A DNA stretch of 64,000 nucleotides from Caballeronia sordidicola (lineage in GTDB: Bacteria; Pseudomonadota; Gammaproteobacteria; Burkholderiales; Burkholderiaceae): positions 62,001-126,000 of the forward strand of contig NZ_FCOC02000014.1 in the NCBI RefSeq assembly GCF_001544455.2, in the 5' to 3' direction. The translations under genes and the position numbers were made by a program. This document shows positions 25,941 through 34,404 of this stretch, piece by piece (position 1 is the stretch's first letter; each line of letters starts with the position of its first letter). The notes beneath the pieces are model-generated. The model worked only from the letters and a program-made list of their open reading frames with translations. It was not told where the DNA came from and ran no database searches.

Positions 25941-27452
25941 TCATGACGTGGCGACCTGCATGATCGATTCTTCCGTGGCGTCAGCATTCGCAAGCGTGCT
26001 TGCCACCGTGCCGTCCTTGTACACCGCAATGCGGTCGCATACCGCTATGAGTTCCGGCAATTCCGACGACACCATCAGGATCGCCTTCCCCTCGTTTGCG
26101 AGGCCGCGCATGATCGAATAGATTTCCGCCTTCGCGCCTATGTCGATACCGCGGGTAGGTTCGTCGAAGATAAAGAGGTCGCTGTGCGCCGCGAGCCACT
26201 TCGCGATGATCGCCTTCTGCTGGTTGCCGCCGGAAAGCTCCGTGATGTTCTGCGTTGACGACGCGCACCGGATGCGCAGCCGCTCCTTGTAGCGCAAGCC
26301 GAGCTCGCGCTGGCGCGCACGATCGATCAGTCCAAGCGACAACGCGCGTCGCGTGCTGCGCAAAGCAGGCACCACGAAGATGTTTTCTTCGATGTTCAGG
26401 TTATGAAAAAAGCCGGTCGCGCGCCGGTCTTCGGTCACGAATGCAAGCCCTTGTTTCACGGCTTGATACGGCGAGTCGATGGTAATCTCGCGTCCGTTGA
26501 GCATCATGCGTCCCGTGGATTTGCGACGCACGCCGAAGATGGTTTCCATCAACTCGCTGCGACCGGATCCCATCAAGCCCGCAAAACCGAAAATCTCCCC
26601 GCGATGCACATTGAAGGAGACGTCGCGCACCCAGCCGTCGCGCGACGAAAGATGATCGACCGAAAACACCACTTCGCCATGCGTGGCATCTTCACCTTGC
26701 GGCCGCCCATGGACAATCTCGCGGCCGACCATCAACGCGACAAGGCGATCCGTGGGTATCGACTTTGCATCATACGTGCCCACGTATTTGCCGTCCTTGA
26801 GCACCGTGACCCGGTCGCCAATCACCGGAATCTCCTTGAGCTTGTGCGAGATATAAGCAATGCCCACGCCCTCGCGCTTAAGGTCGGCGATCACGTTGAA
26901 GAGCTTGGCGACTTCCGTATCGGTCAACGAGGAAGTCGGTTCGTCCATGATGATGAGCCGCGCCTCGCTCGCGAGCGCTTTGGCAATCTCGACCTGCTGC
27001 TTCTCCGAAATACCGAGATCGCCAACCAGTGTGCGCGGGTCCCGTGCAAGCCCGACGCGCGCGAGAACCTCTCGCGCTTTCGCATTCATCTTGCGTCGAT
27101 CCACCACCGAAACGCCCAGTCGCCGGATGGTCGGAATACGCCCGACGAACAGGTTTTCCTCGATACTCAAATAGTCGATGACGCTCAGTTCCTGATAGAT
27201 CAGGCAAATGCCAAGCTGGGCAGACAATGACGGCGAGAGCTTCGGGTATTCATTTCCGCCCGCGACGATCACGCCCGAAGTCGGCTCGTAGATGCCGCTG
27301 AGGATTTTCATCAGCGTCGATTTCCCGGCGCCGTTTTCGCCGAGCAGCACATGCACTTCGCCAGCGCGAACGTCGAAGCTCACGTCGCTCAGCGCCGTAG
27401 TGCCGGGAAACAGTTTCGTGATGCCGCGCACAGCCACCAGAACATCGTTCAT
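25941..27452 (-). CDS. Sugar ABC transporter ATPase (RbsA-like, two nucleotide-binding domains)
   Basis: 503 residues, the usual length for RbsA/MglA. The first domain has Walker A GENGAGKSTLMK, a signature region DLGISEKQQVEIAKAL and Walker B ARLIIMDEPTSSL. The second has a degenerate Walker A (FGFAGLMGSGRSELMET), signature LSGGNQQKAIIAKWL and Walker B DLFIFDEPTRGIDIGA. This asymmetry is normal for the CUT2 family. It energises monosaccharide uptake with the permease and binding protein encoded on either side. Confidence 0.95.
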   Translation of the reverse strand: MNDVLVAVRGITKLFPGTTALSDVSFDVRAGEVHVLLGENGAGKSTLMKILSGIYEPTSGVIVAGGNEYPKLSPSLSAQLGICLIYQELSVIDYLSIEENLFVGRIPTIRRLGVSVVDRRKMNAKAREVLARVGLARDPRTLVGDLGISEKQQVEIAKALASEARLIIMDEPTSSLTDTEVAKLFNVIADLKREGVGIAYISHKLKEIPVIGDRVTVLKDGKYVGTYDAKSIPTDRLVALMVGREIVHGRPQGEDATHGEVVFSVDHLSSRDGWVRDVSFNVHRGEIFGFAGLMGSGRSELMETIFGVRRKSTGRMMLNGREITIDSPYQAVKQGLAFVTEDRRATGFFHNLNIEENIFVVPALRSTRRALSLGLIDRARQRELGLRYKERLRIRCASSTQNITELSGGNQQKAIIAKWLAAHSDLFIFDEPTRGIDIGAKAEIYSIMRGLANEGKAILMVSSELPELIAVCDRIAVYKDGTVASTLANADATEESIMQVATS

Positions 27453-27472
27453 CCGATCCTCGCCAGGCCGTG

Positions 27473-28420
27473 TTACTTCGTGATCAGATGCGACTCGATC
27501 GGCAGGAATTCCGGCGTCTTGTTCGGGTCGATAGCAGGCTTGTTCTTCAACGCGTCGACCAGCAGGTCTACCGCCTTTGCACCCATGGCCGCGGAATCCT
27601 GCGCAATCGTTGCGGTCAGCTCGCCGCGCTTGACCGAGTCGAGCGCTTCAGGAACGCCGTCGGTGCCGACCACGACGACCTTGCCGAGCTTGTCCGCGTT
27701 CTTCACGGCTTGAGCAGCACCGAGCGCCATGGTGTCGTTCGCCGCGTAAATGGCCTTCAGGTCGGGATTGCGCTGCAGGATGTTGGTCGTCACGTCGAGC
27801 GCTTTCGAGCGATCCCAGTCGCCCGGCTGGCTTGCCACGAGCTTGATAGAGGGTACTTTTGCGAAGGCTTGCTTGGCGCCGTCACGACGCGCGTCGCCCG
27901 ACACGTTGCCCGCTTTTCCTTCGATGATCGCGACCTTGCCGCCCGCACTGCCAAGCTTCTGTACGATGTAATCGCCCGCCTTGTTGCCGAGCGCCACGTT
28001 GTCGCTCGAGATGAACGCGATCACCGCGCCGCCTGCGGCCTTCAACTGGCCCTGATCGATTTTTTCATCGATATTGACTACGTAGATACCCTTTTTCGTC
28101 GCGGCGCTGACGGCCTGGATCAGGCTCACGGGCGAGATGGGCGCAACGCCGATAGCCTTGTAGTTCTTGTTCAGCACGTCTTCCACCAGACGCTGCTGGC
28201 CCTGGATATCTTCTTCGCTGTTGGCCGCGAGGATGTCGACCGTGACGCCTTTCGCTTTCGCTTCCTTCTGAATGCCGTCACGCATGGCGACCCAGTACGG
28301 GTTGGCCAGCGTCTTCAGGACTATGGCAATGTCGGCCGCCTGCGCCGGCGTCCACGCGGCCAGCGTCAGCGCCGCTGCTGCAACGCCCGTTGTCGATTTG
28401 AGCCATTTTTGTACGTTCAT
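27473..28420 (-). CDS. Periplasmic monosaccharide-binding protein (RbsB-like)
   Basis: 315 residues from the ATG at 28418-28420, which has AGGAGACGAAGG just upstream; a much longer open frame reaches 28792 but overlaps the previous gene. A Sec signal peptide (MNVQKWLKSTTGVAAAALTLAAWTPAQA) precedes the type I binding fold: DIAIVLKTLANPYWVAMRDGIQKEAKAKGV, then IYAANDTMALGAAQAV. This is the CUT2-type sugar-binding family. The sugar cannot be named from sequence. It is the second gene of the operon, directly upstream of its ATPase. Confidence 0.93.
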   Translation of the reverse strand: MNVQKWLKSTTGVAAAALTLAAWTPAQAADIAIVLKTLANPYWVAMRDGIQKEAKAKGVTVDILAANSEEDIQGQQRLVEDVLNKNYKAIGVAPISPVSLIQAVSAATKKGIYVVNIDEKIDQGQLKAAGGAVIAFISSDNVALGNKAGDYIVQKLGSAGGKVAIIEGKAGNVSGDARRDGAKQAFAKVPSIKLVASQPGDWDRSKALDVTTNILQRNPDLKAIYAANDTMALGAAQAVKNADKLGKVVVVGTDGVPEALDSVKRGELTATIAQDSAAMGAKAVDLLVDALKNKPAIDPNKTPEFLPIESHLITK

Positions 28421-28478
28421 CCTTCGTCTCCTGTTATTCCGCTCACGCGGGTTTTTAATCGATGCACACCACCTCGAA

Positions 28479-29621
28479 TTAGATCTGCGTCCACGCGCCT
28501 GCTTTCGATGAACCCAGCACGGCATCAATGATCTGCCCCGAGCGATACCCGTCGTCGAATGTCGGCAGGCCCTCGCGCGTTTCGCCGCGGATCGCCGCAT
28601 ACGTATCGGCGACAAAGGCCTCGAAGCATTGCGCATAGCCTTGAGCGTGACCCGCCGGCAAGGTCGCGAGACGCCGCTGCTCGGCACTGCCGCGCGATGG
28701 GTCGCGCACGAATAGGCGAGTCGAGTCGCGCTCGCCCAGCCATAGTTTTTCGGGCTCTTCCTGATCGAATACAAGGCTTGCATTGGCGCCATCGATCTCG
28801 AACCACAAGCGGTTCTTGCGGCCCGCCGACACCTGGCTCACGGTCAGCGTGGTCAGGACGCCGGCTTGCGTGCGGAACAACGCGCCCGCGATGTCCTCGG
28901 TCGTCACGGCCTGTCTTGCCGCCGATGCATCCGGCGTCACCGCTGAAAACGTCGCGACCGATCCCGCCGGACGATCCTTCATGGTGGTCTGAAGCGTCGC
29001 AACAACGGATTCGAAGCGCTCGCCGCTGATCCACTCGATCAGGTCGCACCAGTGCGACCCGATGTCGGCGAACGCGCGTGACGGGCCGCCGAGCGCAGCA
29101 TCGACACGCCAGTTGGTATCGTCGCGACCCAGCAGCCAGTCTTGCAGATAGCTTCCGTGGATGAGTTGCAGCGCGCCCACGGTCCCGTCTTTCACGAGTG
29201 CGCGAGCTTCACGCACCATCGGGTGATATCGATAAACAAACGGCACGGCCGCCACGCGCTGCGCCGAATGCGCGGCGTTCGCCAGCGCTTTTGCATCGGC
29301 GAGGCTTGTCGCAAGCGGCTTCTCGCACACCACGTGCTTGCCTGCGGCGAGCGCCGCCATGGCAAGCGGGTAATGCGTGGAATTGGGCGTGCATATATGA
29401 ATGACCTGTACGGCCGGATCTGCAATGGCTTCGTCGGCATTTGAATACGCGCGCCCGATACCCAGTTGAGCCGCGGCCTCTTTGGCGCGTTCCGGGCTGG
29501 ACGTCGCGATACCTTTTATCTGCGCACCCGCCAGGCGGCTCGCCCTGGAATGCACCGCGCCCATCATCCCGGCGCCGACGATTGCCACGCCCAGCGTTCC
29601 AGCCGGTTTTGTCTCAGCCAT
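28479..29621 (-). CDS. Gfo/Idh/MocA-family NAD(P)-dependent sugar dehydrogenase
   Basis: 380 residues from the ATG at 29619-29621, with GGAG upstream; the frame is open 19 codons further. A Rossmann fold starts VAIVGAGMMGAVHSRAS, and the family signature VVCEKPLATSLADAK contains the catalytic Lys of the EKP motif. A C-terminal beta-sheet domain follows. These enzymes oxidise sugars, inositols or their derivatives. As the first gene of the operon, it probably catalyses the first oxidation of the imported sugar. The divergent ROK gene lies 171 bp upstream. Confidence 0.92.
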   Translation of the reverse strand: MAETKPAGTLGVAIVGAGMMGAVHSRASRLAGAQIKGIATSSPERAKEAAAQLGIGRAYSNADEAIADPAVQVIHICTPNSTHYPLAMAALAAGKHVVCEKPLATSLADAKALANAAHSAQRVAAVPFVYRYHPMVREARALVKDGTVGALQLIHGSYLQDWLLGRDDTNWRVDAALGGPSRAFADIGSHWCDLIEWISGERFESVVATLQTTMKDRPAGSVATFSAVTPDASAARQAVTTEDIAGALFRTQAGVLTTLTVSQVSAGRKNRLWFEIDGANASLVFDQEEPEKLWLGERDSTRLFVRDPSRGSAEQRRLATLPAGHAQGYAQCFEAFVADTYAAIRGETREGLPTFDDGYRSGQIIDAVLGSSKAGAWTQI

Positions 29622-29792
29622 TTTTTTAAACTCCATTTGGTTGAGTGGACAATACCGAGGCCACGCTAGCGAAGACATTTTGTATTATTTAATTCGATTT
29701 ACGACATAAATACTTTGCCTATCGGCGTGAGATTCGTACTTGTGGCTAGTGCACGGATTAAAGTAAGCTCAATTTCCCAAGCCCTGGCCGCC

Positions 29793-31034
29793 ATGCACAC
29801 TCAAAGCAATCAGCCCGCTCCGTCCCGCCTCGCTACTTTCGACCGCGCGTTCCGGCTGGAAGAGTTCGAGGTGCACAGCAAGCTCGCGAGACTGATTGCG
29901 TCGTCGCAGGGCGTCAGCCGCGCGGACCTTGCACGCAATACCGGGTTCGCGCGCTCGACCGTGTCGCAATTGATCCAGCCGTTGATTGAATGCGACCTGG
30001 TGAAAGAACAGACGCAAAGCGCGTCGGCGAGAGGCCGGCCTGGAACCATGCTCGTGCTCAATCCCCGCGCCGGCGTCGTTCTCGTCGCGGACATGGGGGC
30101 GACTCACGGGCGCCTTGTGATCTCCGATCTCGCGCAGCGGCGACTCGCCGAACGTGTGTTCGGCATTGACGTTGCGCTTGGGCCGGAACCGGTACTCAAA
30201 TCGATCATCGAGCAATTCCGTCAATTGCTGCACGAGCACCGGCTCCTCGATCAATCCGTGCGCAGCGTCGTGGTCGGTTTGCCGAGTCCCGTGGATTTCA
30301 GCCGCGGCATTTGCGTGCGCCCGCCCATCATGCCGGGATGGGACGGCTTTCCTGTCTCCGAGTATCTTCAGGCGCGCCTGAAGACGCCCGTTCTTGTTGA
30401 TAACGACGTGAACCTCATGGCGCTGGGCGAAGCGCGCACGCGGCCCGCCAACCAGTCGCCGCTGCTCTTCGCCAAGGTATCGACGGGGATCGGCTGCGGC
30501 ATCATCACGTCCGAGGGCATGCTGCACCGTGGCGCCGATGGCTCCGCGGGCGACATCGGCCATATCAGGGTGCCGGGCCGCGACGACGTGGTCTGCCGCT
30601 GCGGCAACATAGGCTGCGTGGAGGCGGTTGCATCCACGCACGCGGTTCTCGCCAACCTGCAGGCCCTGCCCGATGTAGTCGCGCAAAACGTGGATGACCT
30701 CGTGCGCCTCGTGCGGTCCGGCGACCCTCAGGCAGTGCGGCTGATTCGCGCGGCGGCTGAGGAGATCGGCGAAATCATCGCCATGCTCGTGCATATGTAC
30801 AACCCCGCCGCCATCGTGCTTGGCGGGCGCATGGCCAGGATCAGCGACGACCTGCTGGCCGGGGTTCGCGCGGTCGTCTACCGGCGAGCGCTGCCGCTCG
30901 CCACACGCAGCCTGCTGATCCAGAACACGGCGCTGAATCAATACGCTGGCGCGATTGGCGGGACGGTGCTCGGGATCGAGAGCGCGCTTTCGTCGAAAGG
31001 GATTGCTTCCATACTTCGCCCGCTGCATGGGTAA
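29793..31034 (+). CDS. ROK-family transcriptional regulator
   Basis: 413 residues from ATG 29793; the frame is open 26 codons upstream. An N-terminal winged HTH (SRADLARNTGFARSTVSQLIQPLIECDLVKE) is followed by a ROK/sugar-kinase-like domain: LVADMGATHGRLVISDL, GADGSAGDIGHIRV, and the zinc-binding CRCGNIGCVEAVAS with the Cys-x-Cys-x4-Cys pattern. Such proteins repress sugar operons until a sugar or sugar phosphate binds. It is divergent from the seven-gene sugar operon. The intergenic DNA has TATTTA/TAAATA arms 15 bp apart near 29690, a tentative operator. Confidence 0.93.
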   Translation: MHTQSNQPAPSRLATFDRAFRLEEFEVHSKLARLIASSQGVSRADLARNTGFARSTVSQLIQPLIECDLVKEQTQSASARGRPGTMLVLNPRAGVVLVADMGATHGRLVISDLAQRRLAERVFGIDVALGPEPVLKSIIEQFRQLLHEHRLLDQSVRSVVVGLPSPVDFSRGICVRPPIMPGWDGFPVSEYLQARLKTPVLVDNDVNLMALGEARTRPANQSPLLFAKVSTGIGCGIITSEGMLHRGADGSAGDIGHIRVPGRDDVVCRCGNIGCVEAVASTHAVLANLQALPDVVAQNVDDLVRLVRSGDPQAVRLIRAAAEEIGEIIAMLVHMYNPAAIVLGGRMARISDDLLAGVRAVVYRRALPLATRSLLIQNTALNQYAGAIGGTVLGIESALSSKGIASILRPLHG

Positions 31035-31089
31035 GCATGCGTGACTCCTGCAGACATATAGCCCAAGCCACGCCCATGCAGCCCGCTGA

Positions 31090-32238
31090 TTAGAAACGAT
31101 GGATCATCGCAACGCGATAAACCATCTGGTTCTCTCCCGACGATACCCCCGCCGACGCCGGAGTCTGCGCGAAATCGAAGCCGGTACCGGTGTTCGCGCT
31201 GACCACGTGCTGATAAACACCCTGTGCATATACCGACGTCCGCTTGCTCAGGTCATAGTCGAGCATAAGAGACAGTTGATGCCATTTGGGCAGGAAGTCG
31301 CCGACCGTGGAATGAACATGCGCTTCGGTGAATGTGTACGCGCCGCCTAGCCATAAGCTCGGCGTGAACAGGTATTTGCCGTTGATTTCGAAGTTATCGA
31401 ATTTCCACGATGTCCATTTTCCGCCGGCGGGCTGAGTCGCGGCCGCGGCGAAATAGCCATTGCTGGTCGGGTTGTACACGTCGACATGCGAATAGGAAAA
31501 GCCTATTTTCGTGTTGTCGAATTTGTAGGCGAGACCCGCCACAATGTTCTGCTGCGACGAGCCTACGAAAACCGTATCGGTTGCAACCGCGCCCGTCGCG
31601 CTTCCCGCGTTGTTGAGCTTCAGGTAACCAACTGCGGCAGTCAGGCCGCCATTCTGATACTGGCCGGCCGCGCTATACATGCGATTGTTCGCAAAGCCTG
31701 TGTCGTTGCTGAAGCCGTACATGGCCTCGCCCTTGAATCCCCTATAAGAAGGGCTCGTGTACTTCACCGAGTTGTTGATGCGGTAATCGAAGTCGGCATT
31801 GTCGTTATCGAACGGATGCGACGAGACATCGCCGGTCATTGATCCCGCACCCGTAAGACCGCTCCATAGGTCAAGCGTGGGATCGTACTGGCGACCCAGC
31901 GTCAGCGTGCCGTAAGTGTCGGATTGGATGCCGACGTACGCCTGCCGGCCAAATTCACGGCCGCCTTGTTTCAGCGTTCCGTTGCTTGCGTCAAAGCCAT
32001 TCTCCAACTGAAAGATCACGCGATATCCGCCGCCAAGGTCTTCGCTTCCTTTCAATCCCCAACGGCTGCCGTATGTATCGCCGCTTTTCATCTGGACCGT
32101 GCCATGGCCTCTGGCGTTGCTGGTGAAGTTGAGGCCTTCGTCGATCACGCCATAAAGCGTCACGCTGTTTTGCGCGTGCGCCGAAACAGCGACACCCGCG
32201 AGCGCCGCTGCCGCGGCGATAGAAGCTATTTTCGTCAT
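31090..32238 (-). CDS. Outer-membrane porin, Burkholderiales type
   Basis: 382 residues with a Sec signal MTKIASIAAAAALAGVAVSAHA followed by QNSVTLYGVIDEGLNF, the standard start of trimeric 16-stranded porins in this order. The chain contains the alternating strand pattern (SRWGLKGSEDLGGGYRVIFQLENGFDASNG, RQAYVGIQSDTYGTLTLGRQYDP). It ends in Phe (VYRVAMIHRF), the outer-membrane assembly signal. It provides a diffusion channel for small hydrophilic solutes. It sits convergent to the ROK regulator, so a role in uptake of the same sugar is possible. Confidence 0.94.
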   Translation of the reverse strand: MTKIASIAAAAALAGVAVSAHAQNSVTLYGVIDEGLNFTSNARGHGTVQMKSGDTYGSRWGLKGSEDLGGGYRVIFQLENGFDASNGTLKQGGREFGRQAYVGIQSDTYGTLTLGRQYDPTLDLWSGLTGAGSMTGDVSSHPFDNDNADFDYRINNSVKYTSPSYRGFKGEAMYGFSNDTGFANNRMYSAAGQYQNGGLTAAVGYLKLNNAGSATGAVATDTVFVGSSQQNIVAGLAYKFDNTKIGFSYSHVDVYNPTSNGYFAAAATQPAGGKWTSWKFDNFEINGKYLFTPSLWLGGAYTFTEAHVHSTVGDFLPKWHQLSLMLDYDLSKRTSVYAQGVYQHVVSANTGTGFDFAQTPASAGVSSGENQMVYRVAMIHRF

Positions 32239-32618
32239 TTATCTTCCCGTGATTTGGATTTATCAAAAACGCTTTTTATTTCGTATGACTAACCTTAAGC
32301 CTTGCCTTCCGTGATTGTCATGCCGCGCGGCTCTTGTCGACGTTTCATCACGAAAGGATGCTAACGACGCACAAAAGTCGCGTCTTCCGCCGCTTCAGCG
32401 GATGAAACTTTTATTTTTCACTGCGATTTGTCGTATATTGAAATCGCGGTCTTGTCGGCGTTCAATACAGGGTTCTGCAGTCCGCCCGGCGATTGCAAAT
32501 CCAGTTTCCCTTTAGCGGTGCGCCCACCTCGCGATTGCAGGAGCCGCCCGTGACCCGCGTAAACACCTAGCCTTTAAATTTCGCCTTAAGCTTCCTTGAC
32601 TTCAGTCGATCATGTCCT
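32239..32618. other. Divergent intergenic region between porin and second arsR gene
   Basis: About 380 bp, A/T-richer than the flanks. It carries an inverted repeat GCGATTT...AAATCGC (32423-32447) with an 11-bp spacer, a candidate operator for the porin promoter. TTGACT at 32596-32601 begins the arsR-2 promoter. No gene is seen. Confidence 0.55.
32423..32447. promoter_or_regulatory. Inverted repeat upstream of the porin gene
   Basis: Perfect 7-bp arms GCGATTT and AAATCGC are separated by GTCGTATATTG. It lies about 185 bp upstream of the porin start codon and 175 bp upstream of arsR-2. The binding protein is unknown. Confidence 0.45.
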
Positions 32619-32642
32619 AAACTTAACTTTATGGTTAAGTTT
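32619..32642. promoter_or_regulatory. arsR-2 operator overlapping its own start codon
   Basis: Perfect 9-bp arms AAACTTAAC and GTTAAGTTT flank TTTATG. The ATG of the regulator is the last three bases of the spacer. TAAACT at 32618-32623 is a plausible -10 and TTGACT at 32596-32601 a -35 (16-bp spacing). The transcript would start at or within a base or two of the start codon. Confidence 0.75.
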
Positions 32643-33053
32643 CAGGAAGCGGCCCTGGACCGCACATTCAACGCGTTAGCGGACCCTACCCGGCGCGCCC
32701 TGCTTGCACGCATGGCCGCCAACGCGGACCTGTCCGTCAGCGATCTGGCGCAGCCCTTTGCCATGTCGTTGCCCGCGGTGATGAAGCATCTCGATGTGCT
32801 GTTAGAGGCCGGTCTGATCACACGCACCAAGACGGGCCGCACCGTCGCATGCCGGCTCGCCGCCGGACCGATGGAGGAAGCGATGCAGTGGCTCGCCCGC
32901 TATGAACGCTTCTGGACCGACACGCTCGATCGCCTCGCCGCCTTTGTGGAGGAAGACCCATGCCCGCCAAACCCAGTCTCACGCTCCAGCGCCGAATCAA
33001 TGCAAGTCCCGCCAAAATCTACGCCGCGTGGACGGACCCGTCGCAACTCGTGA
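32631..33053 (+). CDS. ArsR-family winged-helix repressor (second copy type)
   Basis: 140 residues from ATG 32631. The winged HTH reads FNALADPTRRALLARMAANADLSVSDLAQPFAMSLPAVMKHLDVLLEAGLITRTKTGRTVACRL, and no metal-binding cysteines are present. The last 31 codons overlap the SRPBCC gene in another frame by 94 bp. That tail (CPPNPVSRSSAESMQ...) is low-complexity and probably a by-product of the overlap. Its operator lies over the start codon, so autorepression would block both initiation events. Confidence 0.9.
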   Translation: MVKFQEAALDRTFNALADPTRRALLARMAANADLSVSDLAQPFAMSLPAVMKHLDVLLEAGLITRTKTGRTVACRLAAGPMEEAMQWLARYERFWTDTLDRLAAFVEEDPCPPNPVSRSSAESMQVPPKSTPRGRTRRNS

Positions 33054-33388
33054 AGTGGATGCATCCCAACAACAACGACGTGATCCACGCGAAAATGGAC
33101 GTGCGCGTGGGCGGGCGCTTCCGGATCATCATGCGCTCGCCGGCTGGCGAGGAGCACGACGTAAGCGGCGTATTCAAGGAAGTCGTGCAGGACGAAAAAC
33201 TCGTCTACACCTGGGCCTGGCGCAGCACGCCAGAACGGGAATCGCTCGTCACGTTCACGCTGCGGCGCGATGGCGAACTCACGCTGCTCACGCTGAAACA
33301 CGAGCAGTTCTTCGATGAAACCGCGCGCGATAACCACGAGGCCGGATGGAACGAAATCCTCGATGGGCTTGTGCGGGAATTCGCCTGA
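32960..33388 (+). CDS. SRPBCC (AHSA1-like) domain protein
   Basis: 142 residues. ATG 32960 lies inside the preceding arsR gene and has GAGGAAG just upstream. The AHSA1 pattern is clear: LTLQRRINASPAKIYAAWTDPSQLVKWMHP, then GGRFRIIMRSPAGEEHDVSGVFKEVVQDEKLVYTWAW and a C-terminal helix HEAGWNEILDGLVREFA. A hydrophobic pocket for an unknown ligand is expected. The long overlap with arsR implies tight translational coupling. Confidence 0.9.
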   Translation: MPAKPSLTLQRRINASPAKIYAAWTDPSQLVKWMHPNNNDVIHAKMDVRVGGRFRIIMRSPAGEEHDVSGVFKEVVQDEKLVYTWAWRSTPERESLVTFTLRRDGELTLLTLKHEQFFDETARDNHEAGWNEILDGLVREFA

Positions 33389-33409
33389 TTACTGGAGGAG
33401 GACGCAAAG

Positions 33410-34180
33410 ATGGAACCGCATCGGATCGTTTCTAGGGAAGAATGGCTTGCTGCGCAAAAAGCGCATCTGGCCGAGGAAAAGGCCCTGACGCATGCGCGTG
33501 ACGCGCTCGCCGAAAAGCGTCGCGCCCTGCCGTGGGTAAAGGTCGAGAAAAGCTATATATTCGATACACCCAGTGGCCGCAAGACGCTTGCCGACCTTTT
33601 CAACGGACGTAGCCAGTTGATCGTGTATCACTTCATGCTGGGACCGGATTGGGAAGCGGGATGCACAGGATGCTCATTCGTATCGGATCATATGGATGGC
33701 GCATTGATGCACGTCGAGCAGCGCGATGTCGCCTATGTCGCGGTGTCACGTGCGCCGCTCGCAAAAATAGAAGCCTTCAAGAAACGCATGGGCTGGCATT
33801 TTCGATGGGTATCGTCGTTCGGCAGCGACTTCAATTTCGACCATCACGTGTCGTTTTCGCCCGAGCAGCGAGCCACGGGAAAGATCGAATACAACTTCCA
33901 GATACACGAAACCAGGGAACCCGGTTTCGACAGCGACGAGATGCCCGGCGTCAGTGTGTTCTACAAAGACGAACGCGGCGATGTGTATCACACGTTCTCG
34001 GCGTATGGACGCGGCGTGGAACCCCTGATAGGCGCCTATGACCTGCTCGACATCACGCCGAAAGGACGCGACGAAACGCACGGCATGACCGACTGGATGC
34101 GGCATCACGATCGTTATGAAAGTGCACCCGGCCATGCAGGCGCCAGCGCGCCGCGGGAGACGGGACATAGCTGTCATTGA
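33410..34180 (+). CDS. DUF899 thioredoxin-like family protein
   Basis: 256 residues, preceded by GGAGGA. The protein matches the DUF899 family: REEWLAAQKAHLAEEKALTHARDALAEKRRALPWVKVEKSYIFDTPSGRKTLADLFNGRSQLIVYHFMLGPDWEAGCTGCSFVSDHMDG. The CTGC motif (about residues 83-86) is in the thioredoxin-fold position of a redox-active pair. Function is not established; a role in thiol redox or detoxification is inferred from the fold. It is the third gene of the arsR-2 operon, and a strong hairpin follows at 34200-34233. Confidence 0.88.
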   Translation: MEPHRIVSREEWLAAQKAHLAEEKALTHARDALAEKRRALPWVKVEKSYIFDTPSGRKTLADLFNGRSQLIVYHFMLGPDWEAGCTGCSFVSDHMDGALMHVEQRDVAYVAVSRAPLAKIEAFKKRMGWHFRWVSSFGSDFNFDHHVSFSPEQRATGKIEYNFQIHETREPGFDSDEMPGVSVFYKDERGDVYHTFSAYGRGVEPLIGAYDLLDITPKGRDETHGMTDWMRHHDRYESAPGHAGASAPRETGHSCH

Positions 34181-34199
34181 CATCGATTGAGCGCACGAG

Positions 34200-34233
34200 A
34201 CATGCGGGCTTGCACATGCTCAAGCCCGCATGT
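34200..34233 (+). terminator. Rho-independent-type terminator after the arsR-2/SRPBCC/DUF899 operon
   Basis: A perfect 13-bp stem (ACATGCGGGCTTG at 34200-34212 pairing with 34221-34233) has an 8-nt loop and is followed by TGTTCCTCTC, a weak T-tract. It starts 20 nt after the DUF899 stop. Confidence 0.75.
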
Positions 34234-34404
34234 TGTTCCTCTCTCGCATCTTTCCTGATATCGAAAGCATTTTTAATTGGTTAAGCACGGGACAGGCAAA
34301 CGCGAAAATTGCTTTAGCTCCAGGTCTCGAACACGCGCGCTCGCCCATGTGCGGCCGCATTCGCGCCTGCCGTATTTTCGTCGCTTAAATATTCAGGTGT
34401 CCCG

